A DNA stretch of 64,000 nucleotides, taken from assembly GCA_045643285.1 (NCBI GenBank), contig JAZUKN010000086.1, positions 19,582-83,581 of the forward strand, in the 5' to 3' direction. Source of the stretch: UMGS1696 sp045643285. Lineage in GTDB: Bacteria; Bacillota; Clostridia; Oscillospirales; CAG-272. Positions 48,251 through 56,893 of the stretch are shown one piece after another. The position numbers and the translations under genes are program-made. Position 1 is the stretch's first letter. Each line of letters opens with the position of its first letter. Under the pieces are notes generated by a model that saw nothing but the letters and a program-made list of their open reading frames with translations, was not told where the DNA came from and did not search any database.

Positions 48251-50839
48251 ATGAACGAAGACACCCCTGCACAAAAATCATTTCATGCAACATGGATCGC
48301 CGTGAACCGCGAGATCACACCGGAAGACTCTTCTTCCCCGTGGACGCTCGGAGAAACCGAAAGAAAGCTCCTCACCGAAAGAGCCGACTACCTCAGAAAA
48401 ACGCTCCCGTGGGCACTTCCGTTTGACGAAGAAAACCAGCACGAGCCGATAAAAAACACCGGCGGAATCGCGCTGTTTGCAAAAACGTTCTCCGCGTGCG
48501 GCGTGCGTTCTGCCGTCATCGACTCGACAGCCCTCGGTATTTACGATTTATATATAAACGGACGCCGCGTCGGCGGAAAAGAAAACGAACGCACAGTCTA
48601 TGACGAATTCAAGCCCAGCTGGACGGACTACTCAAAGCGCGTGCTGTACTACACATACGACGTGACGGACTACCTCTGCGACGGAGAAAACACCGTCCTT
48701 GCGGCAGTTGCGTCCGGTTGGTGGAACGGGCATATCTCGCTCGGCACTTACGGAGACAACCAAGTCGCTTTTCTCGCCTCTCTGACTTTTACCGACCAAA
48801 CCGGCGCACACACCGTCACGACCGACGAAAGCTGGCTCTCGGCATGGGGAAGCAGTATCCGCGCGGCTGACATCTGGGACGGCGAGCTGTGCGACGCCCG
48901 CTTCCCTGCCCCGTCGGAAATATCGGCTGACCTTTCGCTGTGCCGCTTCGCGCCTGTTGTAACGGAAGAGCACAATATCGAAATCACGCCGCACTACGGT
49001 CCGACTGTCAAGATCCGCGAGCAGTTCTCACAGTCCGTCAAGTCCGTTGTGGTTTTTGACGGCGCGAACGACAGCGGGACGAAATTCGGCAGAATACATA
49101 AGGTGCGCGAGTACACGGACGGCTCATTCGTGCTTCACAAGGGCGAGCGCGCAGTCGTCGATTTCGGTCAGAACATGACAGGTTACCCCGAAATAACGCT
49201 TCACGGCGCGCGCGGCACTACGGTACAGCTCCGCACCGGCGAAATGCTGAACGACGACGGTAGCTTTGCTCACGGAAACGACGCACCTGCCGGCACTGTC
49301 TATTCGTCGAACCTCCGCGCGGCAAAATCGAAAGCATATTACATTCTCGCAGGCGGCGCGAGCGAAACGTATCATCCGACGTTCACATTCTTCGGCTACA
49401 GATACCTTGAGATCGCCGCAACGGACGATATTGAAGTCACCTCGCTCGTCTCGCTCTGCGTAGGCTCTGACATCCGCGAAACGGGAAACATCGAGACTTC
49501 AAGTGCGGACGTAAACCGACTCATTTCCAACATAAAATGGGGACAGCGTTCAAACTATCTTTCCGTACCGACGGACTGCCCTCAGCGTGACGAACGGCTC
49601 GGCTGGACAGGCGACACGCAGGCGTTTTCCGCAACAGCCGCGTACAACGGCGACGTACTCGACTTTCTCCGCAAATGGCTCGGCGACGCGCGCGATTCTC
49701 AGTCCGACGAAGGTCCGTACCCCGACTGTATTCCGCGTACAAAAATCTTCGGCGAGGGTGCCGCCGGTTGGGGAGACGCAGGGATCATCGTTCCGCACGT
49801 GTTGTGGCAGATGTACGGTGACACAGGTGTGATAAAAGAGCATTTCGCGTCAATGGAAAAATACATGGACTGGCTTGAAACCCGCGGGCTTGACGGTCCG
49901 AAAGCAGTCTACTGCGACTGGCTCTCTGTCGAGGACACCGACGGCGAATACATTTCCGTATGCTACTACGCGCTCGATGCAGGATACATGGCAGACATGG
50001 CTCGCGCGATCGGAGAAGGCGAAAAAGCCGATCACTACGCCGATCTGAAAGATAAGATCGCCGCGCATTTCAGAGAAAAATACTGCGATGCAAGCGGAAA
50101 TCTTAAGCCTGAACATCATTCTCAGACCGCTTATCTTCTCGCGCTCGGGTATGATCTTCTGCTCCCTAAAAACCGGGTGGACGCAATAAAAAAACTGCGC
50201 GAGAGCATAATTTCGCGCGGTTACCACCTCTCAACGGGTTTCCTCGGCACAGGTATAATAAACAAAGTCCTTGCGGAGATCGGTGAAAACGGGCTGGCGT
50301 ATTCGCTTCTTATGCAGACGAAAATGCCGTCGTGGCTCTACTGCGTCAAAATGGGCGCAACTACCGTTTGGGAGCGGTGGGATTCGTTCACAAACGAGCA
50401 CGGCTTCACGGTGTACGGTGTGGATTCGTCGTTCAACCACTATTCTTACGGCGCACTGCTCGAGTGGATCTACCGCTATGTGGCAGGAATTGACACCGAT
50501 ACTCCCGGCTTTGAGCATCCCGTGCTTCATCCGATGCCGGATACGCGCACGCCGGATGAGATACCGAGCGGAGAAGAGCGGCTCGAATGGGTGCGGGCTG
50601 AGTTTGATTCGCCCGTGGGAATGATAAAATCGGCATGGGACACGCGCGGCGGATTCACGTACAAGTTCACGCTTCCCGTGCCGTCGACGGTGATTTTGCC
50701 GCGTCTGACGGAAGAAGACACGTTCACGCTGAACGGAGACACGCGCAGATTTGATGAGTTTGACCGAACAGACAAAAACGAGACGAAAATCGAGCTGAAA
50801 CCGGGAGAATACGAGATAAAAATGAATAATGAAGAATGA
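48251..50839 (+). CDS. Alpha-L-rhamnosidase, GH78
   Basis: An 862-residue enzyme expected to release rhamnose from pectin (rhamnogalacturonan) side chains, flavonoids or wall glycans. N-terminal carbohydrate-binding beta-sandwich regions include LYINGRRVGGKENERTVYDEFKPSW and VDFGQNMTGY. The (alpha/alpha)6 barrel contains VPTDCPQRDERLGWTGD, the GH78 hallmark carrying catalytic carboxylates, and TTVWERWDSF. There is no signal peptide, so it acts on imported oligosaccharides. CCGGAGG lies nine bases before the ATG. It is monocistronic and flanked by dispersed repeats on both sides. No rhamnose catabolic genes are in the window. Confidence 0.93.
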   Translation: MNEDTPAQKSFHATWIAVNREITPEDSSSPWTLGETERKLLTERADYLRKTLPWALPFDEENQHEPIKNTGGIALFAKTFSACGVRSAVIDSTALGIYDLYINGRRVGGKENERTVYDEFKPSWTDYSKRVLYYTYDVTDYLCDGENTVLAAVASGWWNGHISLGTYGDNQVAFLASLTFTDQTGAHTVTTDESWLSAWGSSIRAADIWDGELCDARFPAPSEISADLSLCRFAPVVTEEHNIEITPHYGPTVKIREQFSQSVKSVVVFDGANDSGTKFGRIHKVREYTDGSFVLHKGERAVVDFGQNMTGYPEITLHGARGTTVQLRTGEMLNDDGSFAHGNDAPAGTVYSSNLRAAKSKAYYILAGGASETYHPTFTFFGYRYLEIAATDDIEVTSLVSLCVGSDIRETGNIETSSADVNRLISNIKWGQRSNYLSVPTDCPQRDERLGWTGDTQAFSATAAYNGDVLDFLRKWLGDARDSQSDEGPYPDCIPRTKIFGEGAAGWGDAGIIVPHVLWQMYGDTGVIKEHFASMEKYMDWLETRGLDGPKAVYCDWLSVEDTDGEYISVCYYALDAGYMADMARAIGEGEKADHYADLKDKIAAHFREKYCDASGNLKPEHHSQTAYLLALGYDLLLPKNRVDAIKKLRESIISRGYHLSTGFLGTGIINKVLAEIGENGLAYSLLMQTKMPSWLYCVKMGATTVWERWDSFTNEHGFTVYGVDSSFNHYSYGALLEWIYRYVAGIDTDTPGFEHPVLHPMPDTRTPDEIPSGEERLEWVRAEFDSPVGMIKSAWDTRGGFTYKFTLPVPSTVILPRLTEEDTFTLNGDTRRFDEFDRTDKNETKIELKPGEYEIKMNNEE

Positions 50840-51390
50840 AGAATGAAGAATGAATAATTAGACAAAGCGAACGAAAGCCTTGCATTCACTTTGTAACAAA
50901 GGGGACAAGTTGAAGTAAGAGGTAATAGTGAATAGGTAAGAGGTAGACGGAGCGAACATAAATCTTGCATTCACTTTGTAACAAAGGGGAGTCCAACCGA
51001 GATGCGGAGCATCTCGACGACTTCGTTTACGAAGTCGGGAGGCGTGAATTGACGTCAGTCTTTCCCCCCCTTTGGTGGGGTGATTCACAAGAGGTCAACA
51101 TTTGACCAACCGAGATGCGGAGCATCTCGTCGAGTTCACGGAGTGAACTCGGTTGTGCAGCCGTCCGCGTAGGACAGAAACTGATTCCAAAACGTACGGT
51201 TTGGATAAATAAACCGCCGTCCGCCCGCTTGTAAACAAGCAGGACAAAGAAAAAAATGAAAACGTCGAAGACGTTTTCTTCCTTTTGCCTATGTGAAGCG
51301 TGTTCAAATCGTCAAGCGGCAGGAGCAAGCCCCTGTCCTACAGATAATAAGGGTAGCGTATCGTGCGTAGCCGTGAGGTGTGCCGAAATA
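50820..51390 (+). repeat. Dispersed hairpin-rich element, copy F (internally duplicated)
   Basis: Plus orientation, upstream of yegP. It has two successive lead-ins, each ending in TTGCATTCACTTTGTAACAAAGGGG, then two CGAGATGCGGAGCATCTCG hairpins (starting at 50998 and 51111), GACTTCGTTTACGAAGTC, GGTCAACATTTGACC, GAGTTCACGGAGTGAACTC, CTTGTAAACAAG, GAAAACGTC-GAA-GACGTTTTC, GGCAGG-N8-CCTGTCC and GTAGCCGTGAGGTGTGCC. The longest copy in the window. No gene inside. Confidence 0.85.
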
Positions 51391-51464
51391 CGCGCGGAAG
51401 CGCGAAAAAATCAGAAAGATTTATAAAATATCCCGTTTTTTGTGAACTTTTCCGCGAAAATCTG

Positions 51465-51493
51465 TTGAAATCCTCAACATTTTATGCTAAAAT
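51465..51493 (+). promoter_or_regulatory. Sigma-A promoter of yegP
   Basis: TTGAAA, 17 bases, TAAAAT, about 43 bases before the start. Confidence 0.65.
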
Positions 51494-51536
51494 GACTATG
51501 CAGAACTATTATCACACTATATTTTTGGAGGATATT

Positions 51537-51905
51537 ATGGGAAAATTCGTTATCAAAGAAACATCTACAGGCGTTAAGTTCGACCTTAAAGCCACAAACG
51601 GCGAAGTGATCGGCACTTCCGAAGTTTACGCTTCCGAAAAGACCTGCAAGAACGGCATCGCTTCAGTTCAGAAGAACGCACCCGTCGCAAACCTCGCCGA
51701 CACAACAGTTGAACCCGCAATCGAAGCAAAATGCCCGAAGTTCGAGATCTACCTCGACAAGAAAGGCGAATACCGCTTCAGACTCAAAGCATCCAACGGC
51801 GAGATCATCCTAGCGTCCGAAGGCTACAAGGCTAAAAAGAGCTGCGAAAACGGTATCGAATCCGTCCGCAAGAACGCCGCTGACGCAAAGGTAGAAAAAG
51901 AATAA
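51537..51905 (+). CDS. YegP-family (DUF1508) tandem-repeat protein
   Basis: A 122-residue protein made of two DUF1508 units: GKFVIKETSTGVKFDLKATN with SEVYASEKTCKNGI (about 1-52), and KFEIYLDKKGEYRFRLKASN with SEGYKAKKSCENGI (about 62-115). The function is unknown; the fold is a small alpha/beta dimer. Codon use is strongly biased and there is a good GGAGG site, promoter and terminator, which suggests high expression. ATG 51537 is selected because of GGAGG eight bases upstream. Confidence 0.9.
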   Translation: MGKFVIKETSTGVKFDLKATNGEVIGTSEVYASEKTCKNGIASVQKNAPVANLADTTVEPAIEAKCPKFEIYLDKKGEYRFRLKASNGEIILASEGYKAKKSCENGIESVRKNAADAKVEKE

Positions 51906-51916
51906 TCAAGCTCAAA

Positions 51917-51953
51917 GAAAAAACTCCGCTTCAAAAAAGCGGAGTTTTTTCTT
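51917..51953. terminator. Bidirectional intrinsic terminator
   Basis: AAAACTCCGCTT-CAAA-AAGCGGAGTTTT between convergent yegP and the sirtuin gene. Confidence 0.85.
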
Positions 51954-51969
51954 TTATCGGCAGGATTTC

Positions 51970-52710
51970 TCATTTCAGCTCCGAGAACACTTCACCGATC
52001 TTCGCGTTTATCTCAAGATCGCACGACGGGCGCAGGCGGCACGAAAGATGCTCGCGGTTGATTATAACAAGGTGCTTCCCTCTGAAATATTCAACGAACG
52101 ACGCCGCAGGATACACCGTCAGCGATGTTCCGCCGATTATCAGCATATCCGCACTGTAAATTGCGTTCACTGCACCCGTGACCGCGTCTTCGGGCAGTGC
52201 TTCACCGTACAGTGTAACGTCACAGCGTATCACGCCTCCGCAGTCGCAGTGAGGCACTCTTTCAGTCGACTCGAAAATCGCGTCTGCCGGATAGTTTTTG
52301 CGACACCGCATACAGTAGTTGTGCGAAGTTGTACCGTGAAGCTCGTATACCTTTTCCGAACCGGCTTTTGTGTGCAGTCCGTCGATATTCTGCGTCACGA
52401 CGGCAGAGAGCTTTCCTCTCCGCTCAAGCTCAGCGAGATAATAATGCGCGGCGTTCGGCTTTACGGCACGCGAATCGAGCTTCTGACGGTAAAACTCAAA
52501 GAACACCTCCGGCTCGTTCACAAGGCATTCGTGAGAAAGAAGATATTCCGGCTTATACCCGTCGAAGCGGATGTCGTGCTGATTATAAAGTCCGTCGGTC
52601 GAGCGGAAATCCGGCACGCCGCTCTCTGTCGACACGCCTGCTCCGCCGAAGAAGACGATTTTCTCCGACTCGTCGATATATTTTTGCAGAAGCGCGATTT
52701 TTTCGTGCAT
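51970..52710 (-). CDS. cobB: Sir2-family NAD-dependent protein deacylase
   Basis: Removes acyl groups from lysines using NAD. The 246-residue protein has GAGVSTESGVPDFRS, TQNIDGLHTKAG with the catalytic His in ELHGTT, zinc ligands CMRC and HCDC, and GTSLTVYPAA near the end. Standard length for bacterial CobB/SrtN. ATG 52710 gives MHEKIALLQKYI; the longer frame is repeat-derived. It is transcribed alone. Confidence 0.93.
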   Translation of the reverse strand: MHEKIALLQKYIDESEKIVFFGGAGVSTESGVPDFRSTDGLYNQHDIRFDGYKPEYLLSHECLVNEPEVFFEFYRQKLDSRAVKPNAAHYYLAELERRGKLSAVVTQNIDGLHTKAGSEKVYELHGTTSHNYCMRCRKNYPADAIFESTERVPHCDCGGVIRCDVTLYGEALPEDAVTGAVNAIYSADMLIIGGTSLTVYPAASFVEYFRGKHLVIINREHLSCRLRPSCDLEINAKIGEVFSELK

Positions 52711-52724
52711 GGGTGACTCCTGAA

Positions 52725-53280
52725 AGGTGGAAAACGTCGAAGACGTTTTCGATTGTATTATTTTGTCAAGCGTTTTTATAGGCGGCAAACGACACAAAAG
52801 CCTCCATCTCCGAGGGAGGGGGACCGCTTGCGGTGGAAGGAGCAAAGAAAGCAACGCTTTTGCGTCAAAAGGTAGAAAACACTTCGTGTTTTCGATTTAT
52901 TTTTCTGTCCTGCTTGTTTACAAGTGGGCGGACGGCGGACAAGCCGGTATTCGACTTCGTCGAAACCGACGCGACGCTCTTGTGAATCACCGCGCCAAAG
53001 GGGGAAGGGACTTCGTCAATTCACGCCTACCGACTTCGTAAACGAAGTCGTTGAGATGCTCCGCATCTCGGTTGAACCCCTTTGTTGCAAAGCAACTGCG
53101 ACGGTGAAGAGGATTTAACCCGTGAGGTAACAGCGCGCTGACGCTCATACGTTCGTGTATACAAGATCAAAGTAACTTGCGCGGAGCGCAATCATCGTTA
53201 CGCATAGCGTATCATCGTTGCGTCAGCATCATCGTTTGCCGCAGGCAATCATAACTTTAATCTACTTCTTACTTCTCTTA
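52725..53280 (-). repeat. Dispersed hairpin-rich element, copy G
   Basis: Minus orientation, upstream of the sirtuin gene. Forward-strand landmarks are GAAAACGTC-GAA-GACGTTTTC, CCGCTTGCGG, GAAAACAC-TTC-GTGTTTTC, CTGCTTGTTTACAAGTGGG, TTCGACTTCGTCGAA, GACTTCGTAAACGAAGTC, GAGATGCTCCGCATCTC and CTTTGTTGCAAAG. A tandem ATCATCGTT tract follows (53190-53250). No gene is seen in this 567-base gap. Confidence 0.85.
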
Positions 53281-55365
53281 CCCAATCATGTCTTCCTGGG
53301 TCTTCTGCATGGTGTAGCAATCGGGGTTTTCGTAGTCAATTGAAAGTGTAAGGCGAACATCCTGTGCGCTTGCGGCGAGGTATATGTCGTATCTTCCGGA
53401 TTCCACTACCCAATCGTGGAGCATAGTGTTATAGTAAGCAAAATCCTCATCCGTGAGATCGAACGTCAGATTTGCGCTCTCTCCGGCTCTAAGGAAGACT
53501 TTTTTGAACTTTTTCAGCTCTTTTTTCGGCTTTGTGACTGTCGAAACAGGGTCGCCGACGTAAAGCTGTACGACCTCCGCGCCGTCTCTGTCACCGACGT
53601 TCTTCAGCTTCATCGTAACGCGGTAGCCGTTCTTTGTCTCTTTGATCTTAGCGTTCGTGTACTCGAATTTCGTGTACGACAGACCGTGGCCGAACGGGAA
53701 CCACACTTTTTCGGGGTGATAATCGTAGTAGCGGTAGCCGATCAGCGATTTTTCGGTATATTCTATCTTCATTCCGTCGCCGTTGAGGTCTATATCGCGG
53801 CGCATTTCCGTCGGGAACGTCTCGGACAGTTTGCCGCTCGGGTTGATTTTTCCCGTAATGACATCTGCGACTGCCTGACCGCACGCCTCACCTGTCGGCC
53901 ACATCTGAATAATGGACGTGCAGGCGTCGGCTTTGTCACTGCGGAACGTGGACGAGCCACTGCAGAGGACGAGGATCGAGTTCGGGTTGTGATATGTAAC
54001 GTTGCGGAGAACGTCTTCAATATATCCGGCAAGGTGGTTGTCGAAACGGTCGATGTTCTCGGAGTCCTGCGACGGCTGAACGCCCGTGAAAACTATTACT
54101 GCATCGTATGTCTGAATGTCGGGCATATCCTTGCAGAACGTGTGCCAAAGCATATTGTCGGGCTGTTTGCGCGTGAGGTACGGGAAGTAGTCCACCTGTA
54201 CTCCGGGGAGATTTTTGCGGAGGCAGTCGAGCGGCGTGTCGATCCAGTCGGGTTCCGTCTTAACTTCAGCCGAGCCCTGTCCGTTCGTGTACGGCATAAC
54301 GGCGTACTCGCCCGTGACGGCAACTTTCTTTACTTTATCGGGAGTCAGCGGCAAAAGCGGAATATCCGTATCCGACCAGCCGGCGTGATTTTCGTAAACG
54401 GGCCATTCCTTCGTGGAATTGCGGAAATTGCCGTTTTTGAGGAGGCAGACGGCTTCCTGAGCGATCTTCAGTGCGTTTTCGTGCTGTTTTTTGCGGTCGT
54501 AATCCTTGTCCTCCCTTACGTCGCGGAGCAGGAATTCAAGCACTCTCCCTGCGGATTCGTCGACATAGTCCATAGAGAGCCGTCCTTCGTTTACGGCAGA
54601 CACGATCTCTCTGACTTCGCTCTCGCAGTGCGGCATATTCAAATCAAGTCCGGCTTTTACAGCTTTAACGGGATCGTGTACTGCGCCCCAGTCGGACACC
54701 ATAACGCCCTCGTAACCCCATTCCTTTCTCGGCATATCCGAGAGAAGCATACGGTTTTCGGAGCACCACATCGAGCCGACCTTGTTGTATGCGCACATGA
54801 TGCTCGCCGGCTTCGAGTTCTTTACCATTATTTCAAACGCGCGCGTGTATATTTCCCTGAGCGTGCGCTCGTCTACTTCGACGTTCGTTTCGGTGCGGCG
54901 CGTCTCCTGAGAGTTGCAGGCGTAATGCTTTGCGGAAGTGCCTACGCCGTTTTCTTCGCATCCGTTGACGTAAGCCGCCGCCATGATTCCCGTAAGAACG
55001 GGATCCTCGGAGAAATACTCGAAATTGCGTCCGCAGAGAGCGTTGCGCTTCATGTTCAGTCCGGGACCGAGTATCATCTGTATATTGTGATGCACGCAGT
55101 CGTTTGCGATCGTCTCGCCCATGAGATATGCCATATCGGGGTTCCACGTTGCGCCCGTTGCACAGCAGGACGGAAGTGTCGTCGAATTCGTTCCGGGGTT
55201 GTAGTTGCGCTCACCGTTAGGGCCGTCTGCAAGATTCTTCGGCTTGATACCGAGGCGCGGCACACCGGCAGTCGAGAGTGATGCGCTTCCGCCAGTGAGA
55301 AGCGCGGCTTTTTCTTCGAGAGTCATCTCGGAGAGGAGCGATTTTATTTTCTGTTTCGTGTTCAT
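53278..55365 (-). CDS. Beta-glucosidase-type glycoside hydrolase family 3
   Basis: A 695-residue GH3 enzyme. The TIM barrel holds KNLADGPNGERN, KHYACNSQETRR and EGVMVSDWGA with the nucleophile Asp; the alpha/beta sandwich and a C-terminal fibronectin-III-like domain (VGDRDGAEVVQLYVGD) follow, as in bacterial beta-glucosidases. No signal peptide, so it cleaves imported oligosaccharides from the non-reducing end; substrate could be glucoside or xyloside. ATG 55365 has GGAGG before it. It has its own promoter. Confidence 0.94.
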   Translation of the reverse strand: MNTKQKIKSLLSEMTLEEKAALLTGGSASLSTAGVPRLGIKPKNLADGPNGERNYNPGTNSTTLPSCCATGATWNPDMAYLMGETIANDCVHHNIQMILGPGLNMKRNALCGRNFEYFSEDPVLTGIMAAAYVNGCEENGVGTSAKHYACNSQETRRTETNVEVDERTLREIYTRAFEIMVKNSKPASIMCAYNKVGSMWCSENRMLLSDMPRKEWGYEGVMVSDWGAVHDPVKAVKAGLDLNMPHCESEVREIVSAVNEGRLSMDYVDESAGRVLEFLLRDVREDKDYDRKKQHENALKIAQEAVCLLKNGNFRNSTKEWPVYENHAGWSDTDIPLLPLTPDKVKKVAVTGEYAVMPYTNGQGSAEVKTEPDWIDTPLDCLRKNLPGVQVDYFPYLTRKQPDNMLWHTFCKDMPDIQTYDAVIVFTGVQPSQDSENIDRFDNHLAGYIEDVLRNVTYHNPNSILVLCSGSSTFRSDKADACTSIIQMWPTGEACGQAVADVITGKINPSGKLSETFPTEMRRDIDLNGDGMKIEYTEKSLIGYRYYDYHPEKVWFPFGHGLSYTKFEYTNAKIKETKNGYRVTMKLKNVGDRDGAEVVQLYVGDPVSTVTKPKKELKKFKKVFLRAGESANLTFDLTDEDFAYYNTMLHDWVVESGRYDIYLAASAQDVRLTLSIDYENPDCYTMQKTQEDMIG

Positions 55366-55424
55366 TTTTTCCTCCGTTTTCGTCCGGCATAAGTCCGGAG
55401 AGTTCTTGTTTTTCTCTGATTTCA

Positions 55425-55453
55425 ACTATACCACGGCGCGTGCGGTTTGTCAA
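55425..55453 (-). promoter_or_regulatory. Sigma-A promoter of the GH3 gene
   Basis: Minus strand TTGACA, 17 bases, TATAGT. The leader contains a small TCCGG...CCGGA hairpin before the ribosome site. Confidence 0.75.
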
Positions 55454-55490
55454 TAAAATAGCAGAATCAAACGCGAATTTTTAATCCTCT

Positions 55491-56315
55491 TCAATTATCC
55501 GGAAAATCCGCAAGCAGTTTTTCAGTCAGTCGGCAGAAAGACTTACTGCTCTTTTCTGCGGCGGCAAGCACCTCTTCGTGAGAGTGCTCTGTTTTGGCAA
55601 TTCCCGTAGCCATGTTCGTTATGCAGGAGATCCCGAGGACTCGCATCCCGAGATACTTTGCTACAGTTGCCTCGGGGGCCGTGGACATTCCTATCGCGTC
55701 TGCGCCGAGAGTACGGAATGCGCGTATCTCGGCGGCGGTCTCGAAGCACGGACCGGTAAAGTAAGCATACACGCCTTCACGGACGGGAATATCGAGTTCT
55801 TTTGCAGTCGATCGGGCAAACCGCAGAAGAGCAGAGTCATACACTTCCGTCATATCCGGAAAACGTCTGCCGAATCTCTCGTCGTTTGGACCGATCAGCG
55901 GATTTGTGCCGGACATATTTATGTGATCGGTGATCAGCATAAAGTCTCCGGGCGCAAAGGACGTGTTGATCCCTCCGCAGGCATTTGTGATTATGATGTT
56001 CTTCACACCGAGCTGCTTCAGAACATAAATCGGGAATGTCACTTCTTTCATGGACAGTCCTTCATAATAGTGGAACCTGCCCTGCATTGAGACGACCTTT
56101 TTTCGTCCGATAGAGCCGAAAACCAGCCGTGCTGCGTGTCCTTCCACCGACGAAACCGGAAACCCGGGAATATCCGCATACGGCATCACTTCCTGCTGTC
56201 CGAGATGCTCAGCCACCTCGCCGAGTCCGCTTCCGAGGATGATTGCGACCTCCGGCTGACAGGATATGCGGCTTTTTATCGCCTCCGCTGCGTTCATGAC
56301 CTTGTCGTAAAGCAT
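55491..56315 (-). CDS. punA: Purine nucleoside phosphorylase
   Basis: Phosphorolyses purine (deoxy)ribonucleosides to base and sugar 1-phosphate. The 274-residue trimeric-type PNP has ILGSGLGEV, MQGRFHYYEG, TNACGGIN, YFTGPCFETAAEIRAF (substrate Glu), MSTAPEATVA and ITNMATGI. The start codon has AAAGGTGG ten bases upstream. A 170-base leader separates it from its promoter at 56490-56518. Confidence 0.95.
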   Translation of the reverse strand: MLYDKVMNAAEAIKSRISCQPEVAIILGSGLGEVAEHLGQQEVMPYADIPGFPVSSVEGHAARLVFGSIGRKKVVSMQGRFHYYEGLSMKEVTFPIYVLKQLGVKNIIITNACGGINTSFAPGDFMLITDHINMSGTNPLIGPNDERFGRRFPDMTEVYDSALLRFARSTAKELDIPVREGVYAYFTGPCFETAAEIRAFRTLGADAIGMSTAPEATVAKYLGMRVLGISCITNMATGIAKTEHSHEEVLAAAEKSSKSFCRLTEKLLADFPDN

Positions 56316-56340
56316 ATTTTCATACCACCTTTTTCTGTTT

Positions 56341-56483
56341 CACATTTTGATCACAGCATCACTGAAAAACGAAAAAGCAAGAGCTTTTCATGCAAAAAAA
56401 CTATCCTCCGGCACAGCACACAGATAGTGACACACCGTCAGATGAAGCTCCTGAACCTTGTTTTTTCGAGCATACTTTTTCTT
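56341..56483 (-). promoter_or_regulatory. Structured 5' leader of punA (unassigned)
   Basis: The minus-strand leader holds an ACTATC...GATAGT stem followed by TTTTTTT, and GAAAAGC-TCTT-GCTTTTTC just after. This could be an attenuator. It does not match the purine riboswitch core, and no short leader ORF is convincing. Confidence 0.4.
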
Positions 56484-56489
56484 AATCCT

Positions 56490-56518
56490 ATTATATTCCA
56501 TAGTGCTTTCGTCGTCAA
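56490..56518 (-). promoter_or_regulatory. Sigma-A promoter of punA
   Basis: Minus strand TTGACG, 17 bases, TATAAT. Between this and 56681 no gene or clear element is seen. Confidence 0.7.
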
Positions 56519-56680
56519 GGGAAACATAAAGGCTCTGCAAAAACTCCTGTCATTTCGCTCGTCCCAAGCCGAAAAATCCAAAACTGCTTATGCTCAATAT
56601 TGACAGAAAAACGTTTATTCTTTTCTTTCCGTCGGTTTTCATAAAACTTATCAATCATTTTCATATTCTGATCAAAATGC

Positions 56681-56709
56681 TTGAAAATCCGCAATAATCA
56701 TAGTATAAT
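56681..56709 (+). promoter_or_regulatory. Sigma-A promoter of the second SLH/beta-helix pair
   Basis: TTGAAA, 17 bases, TATAAT. The start codon lies about 185 bases downstream, so the leader is long; it contains CATCCTTCGGAAGCAGTTCCGAACGACGG-type complementary stretches. Confidence 0.7.
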
Positions 56710-56893
56710 TTTTATGTAGAAGTATAATATAGTGAAAAATCATCCCACCTTTTCACAGCCTTACACAGGAGAACATCCGAAAAGCACTCCCGAAACGGCA
56801 GAACTGTTGTCATCCTTCGGAAGCAGTTCCGAACGACGGGCAGAGTACCGTATCCAATGAACAATACTGACAATTTTTATCGGAGGTAATTCA

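Noticed and set aside
53177..53250. CRISPR array
   Set aside because: Units are only nine bases, spacers are themselves palindromes of unequal length, and no cas gene is present.
53416..55281. 621-residue open frame antisense to the GH3 gene
   Set aside because: It is a shadow of the strongly biased codons of GH3. The same reasoning excludes long antisense frames at 63-1211, 15681-16808, 32628-33584, 41050-42087, 46086-47270 and 60039-61532.
56341..56483. Purine riboswitch upstream of punA
   Set aside because: The conserved aptamer core and its loop-loop sequences are not visible.
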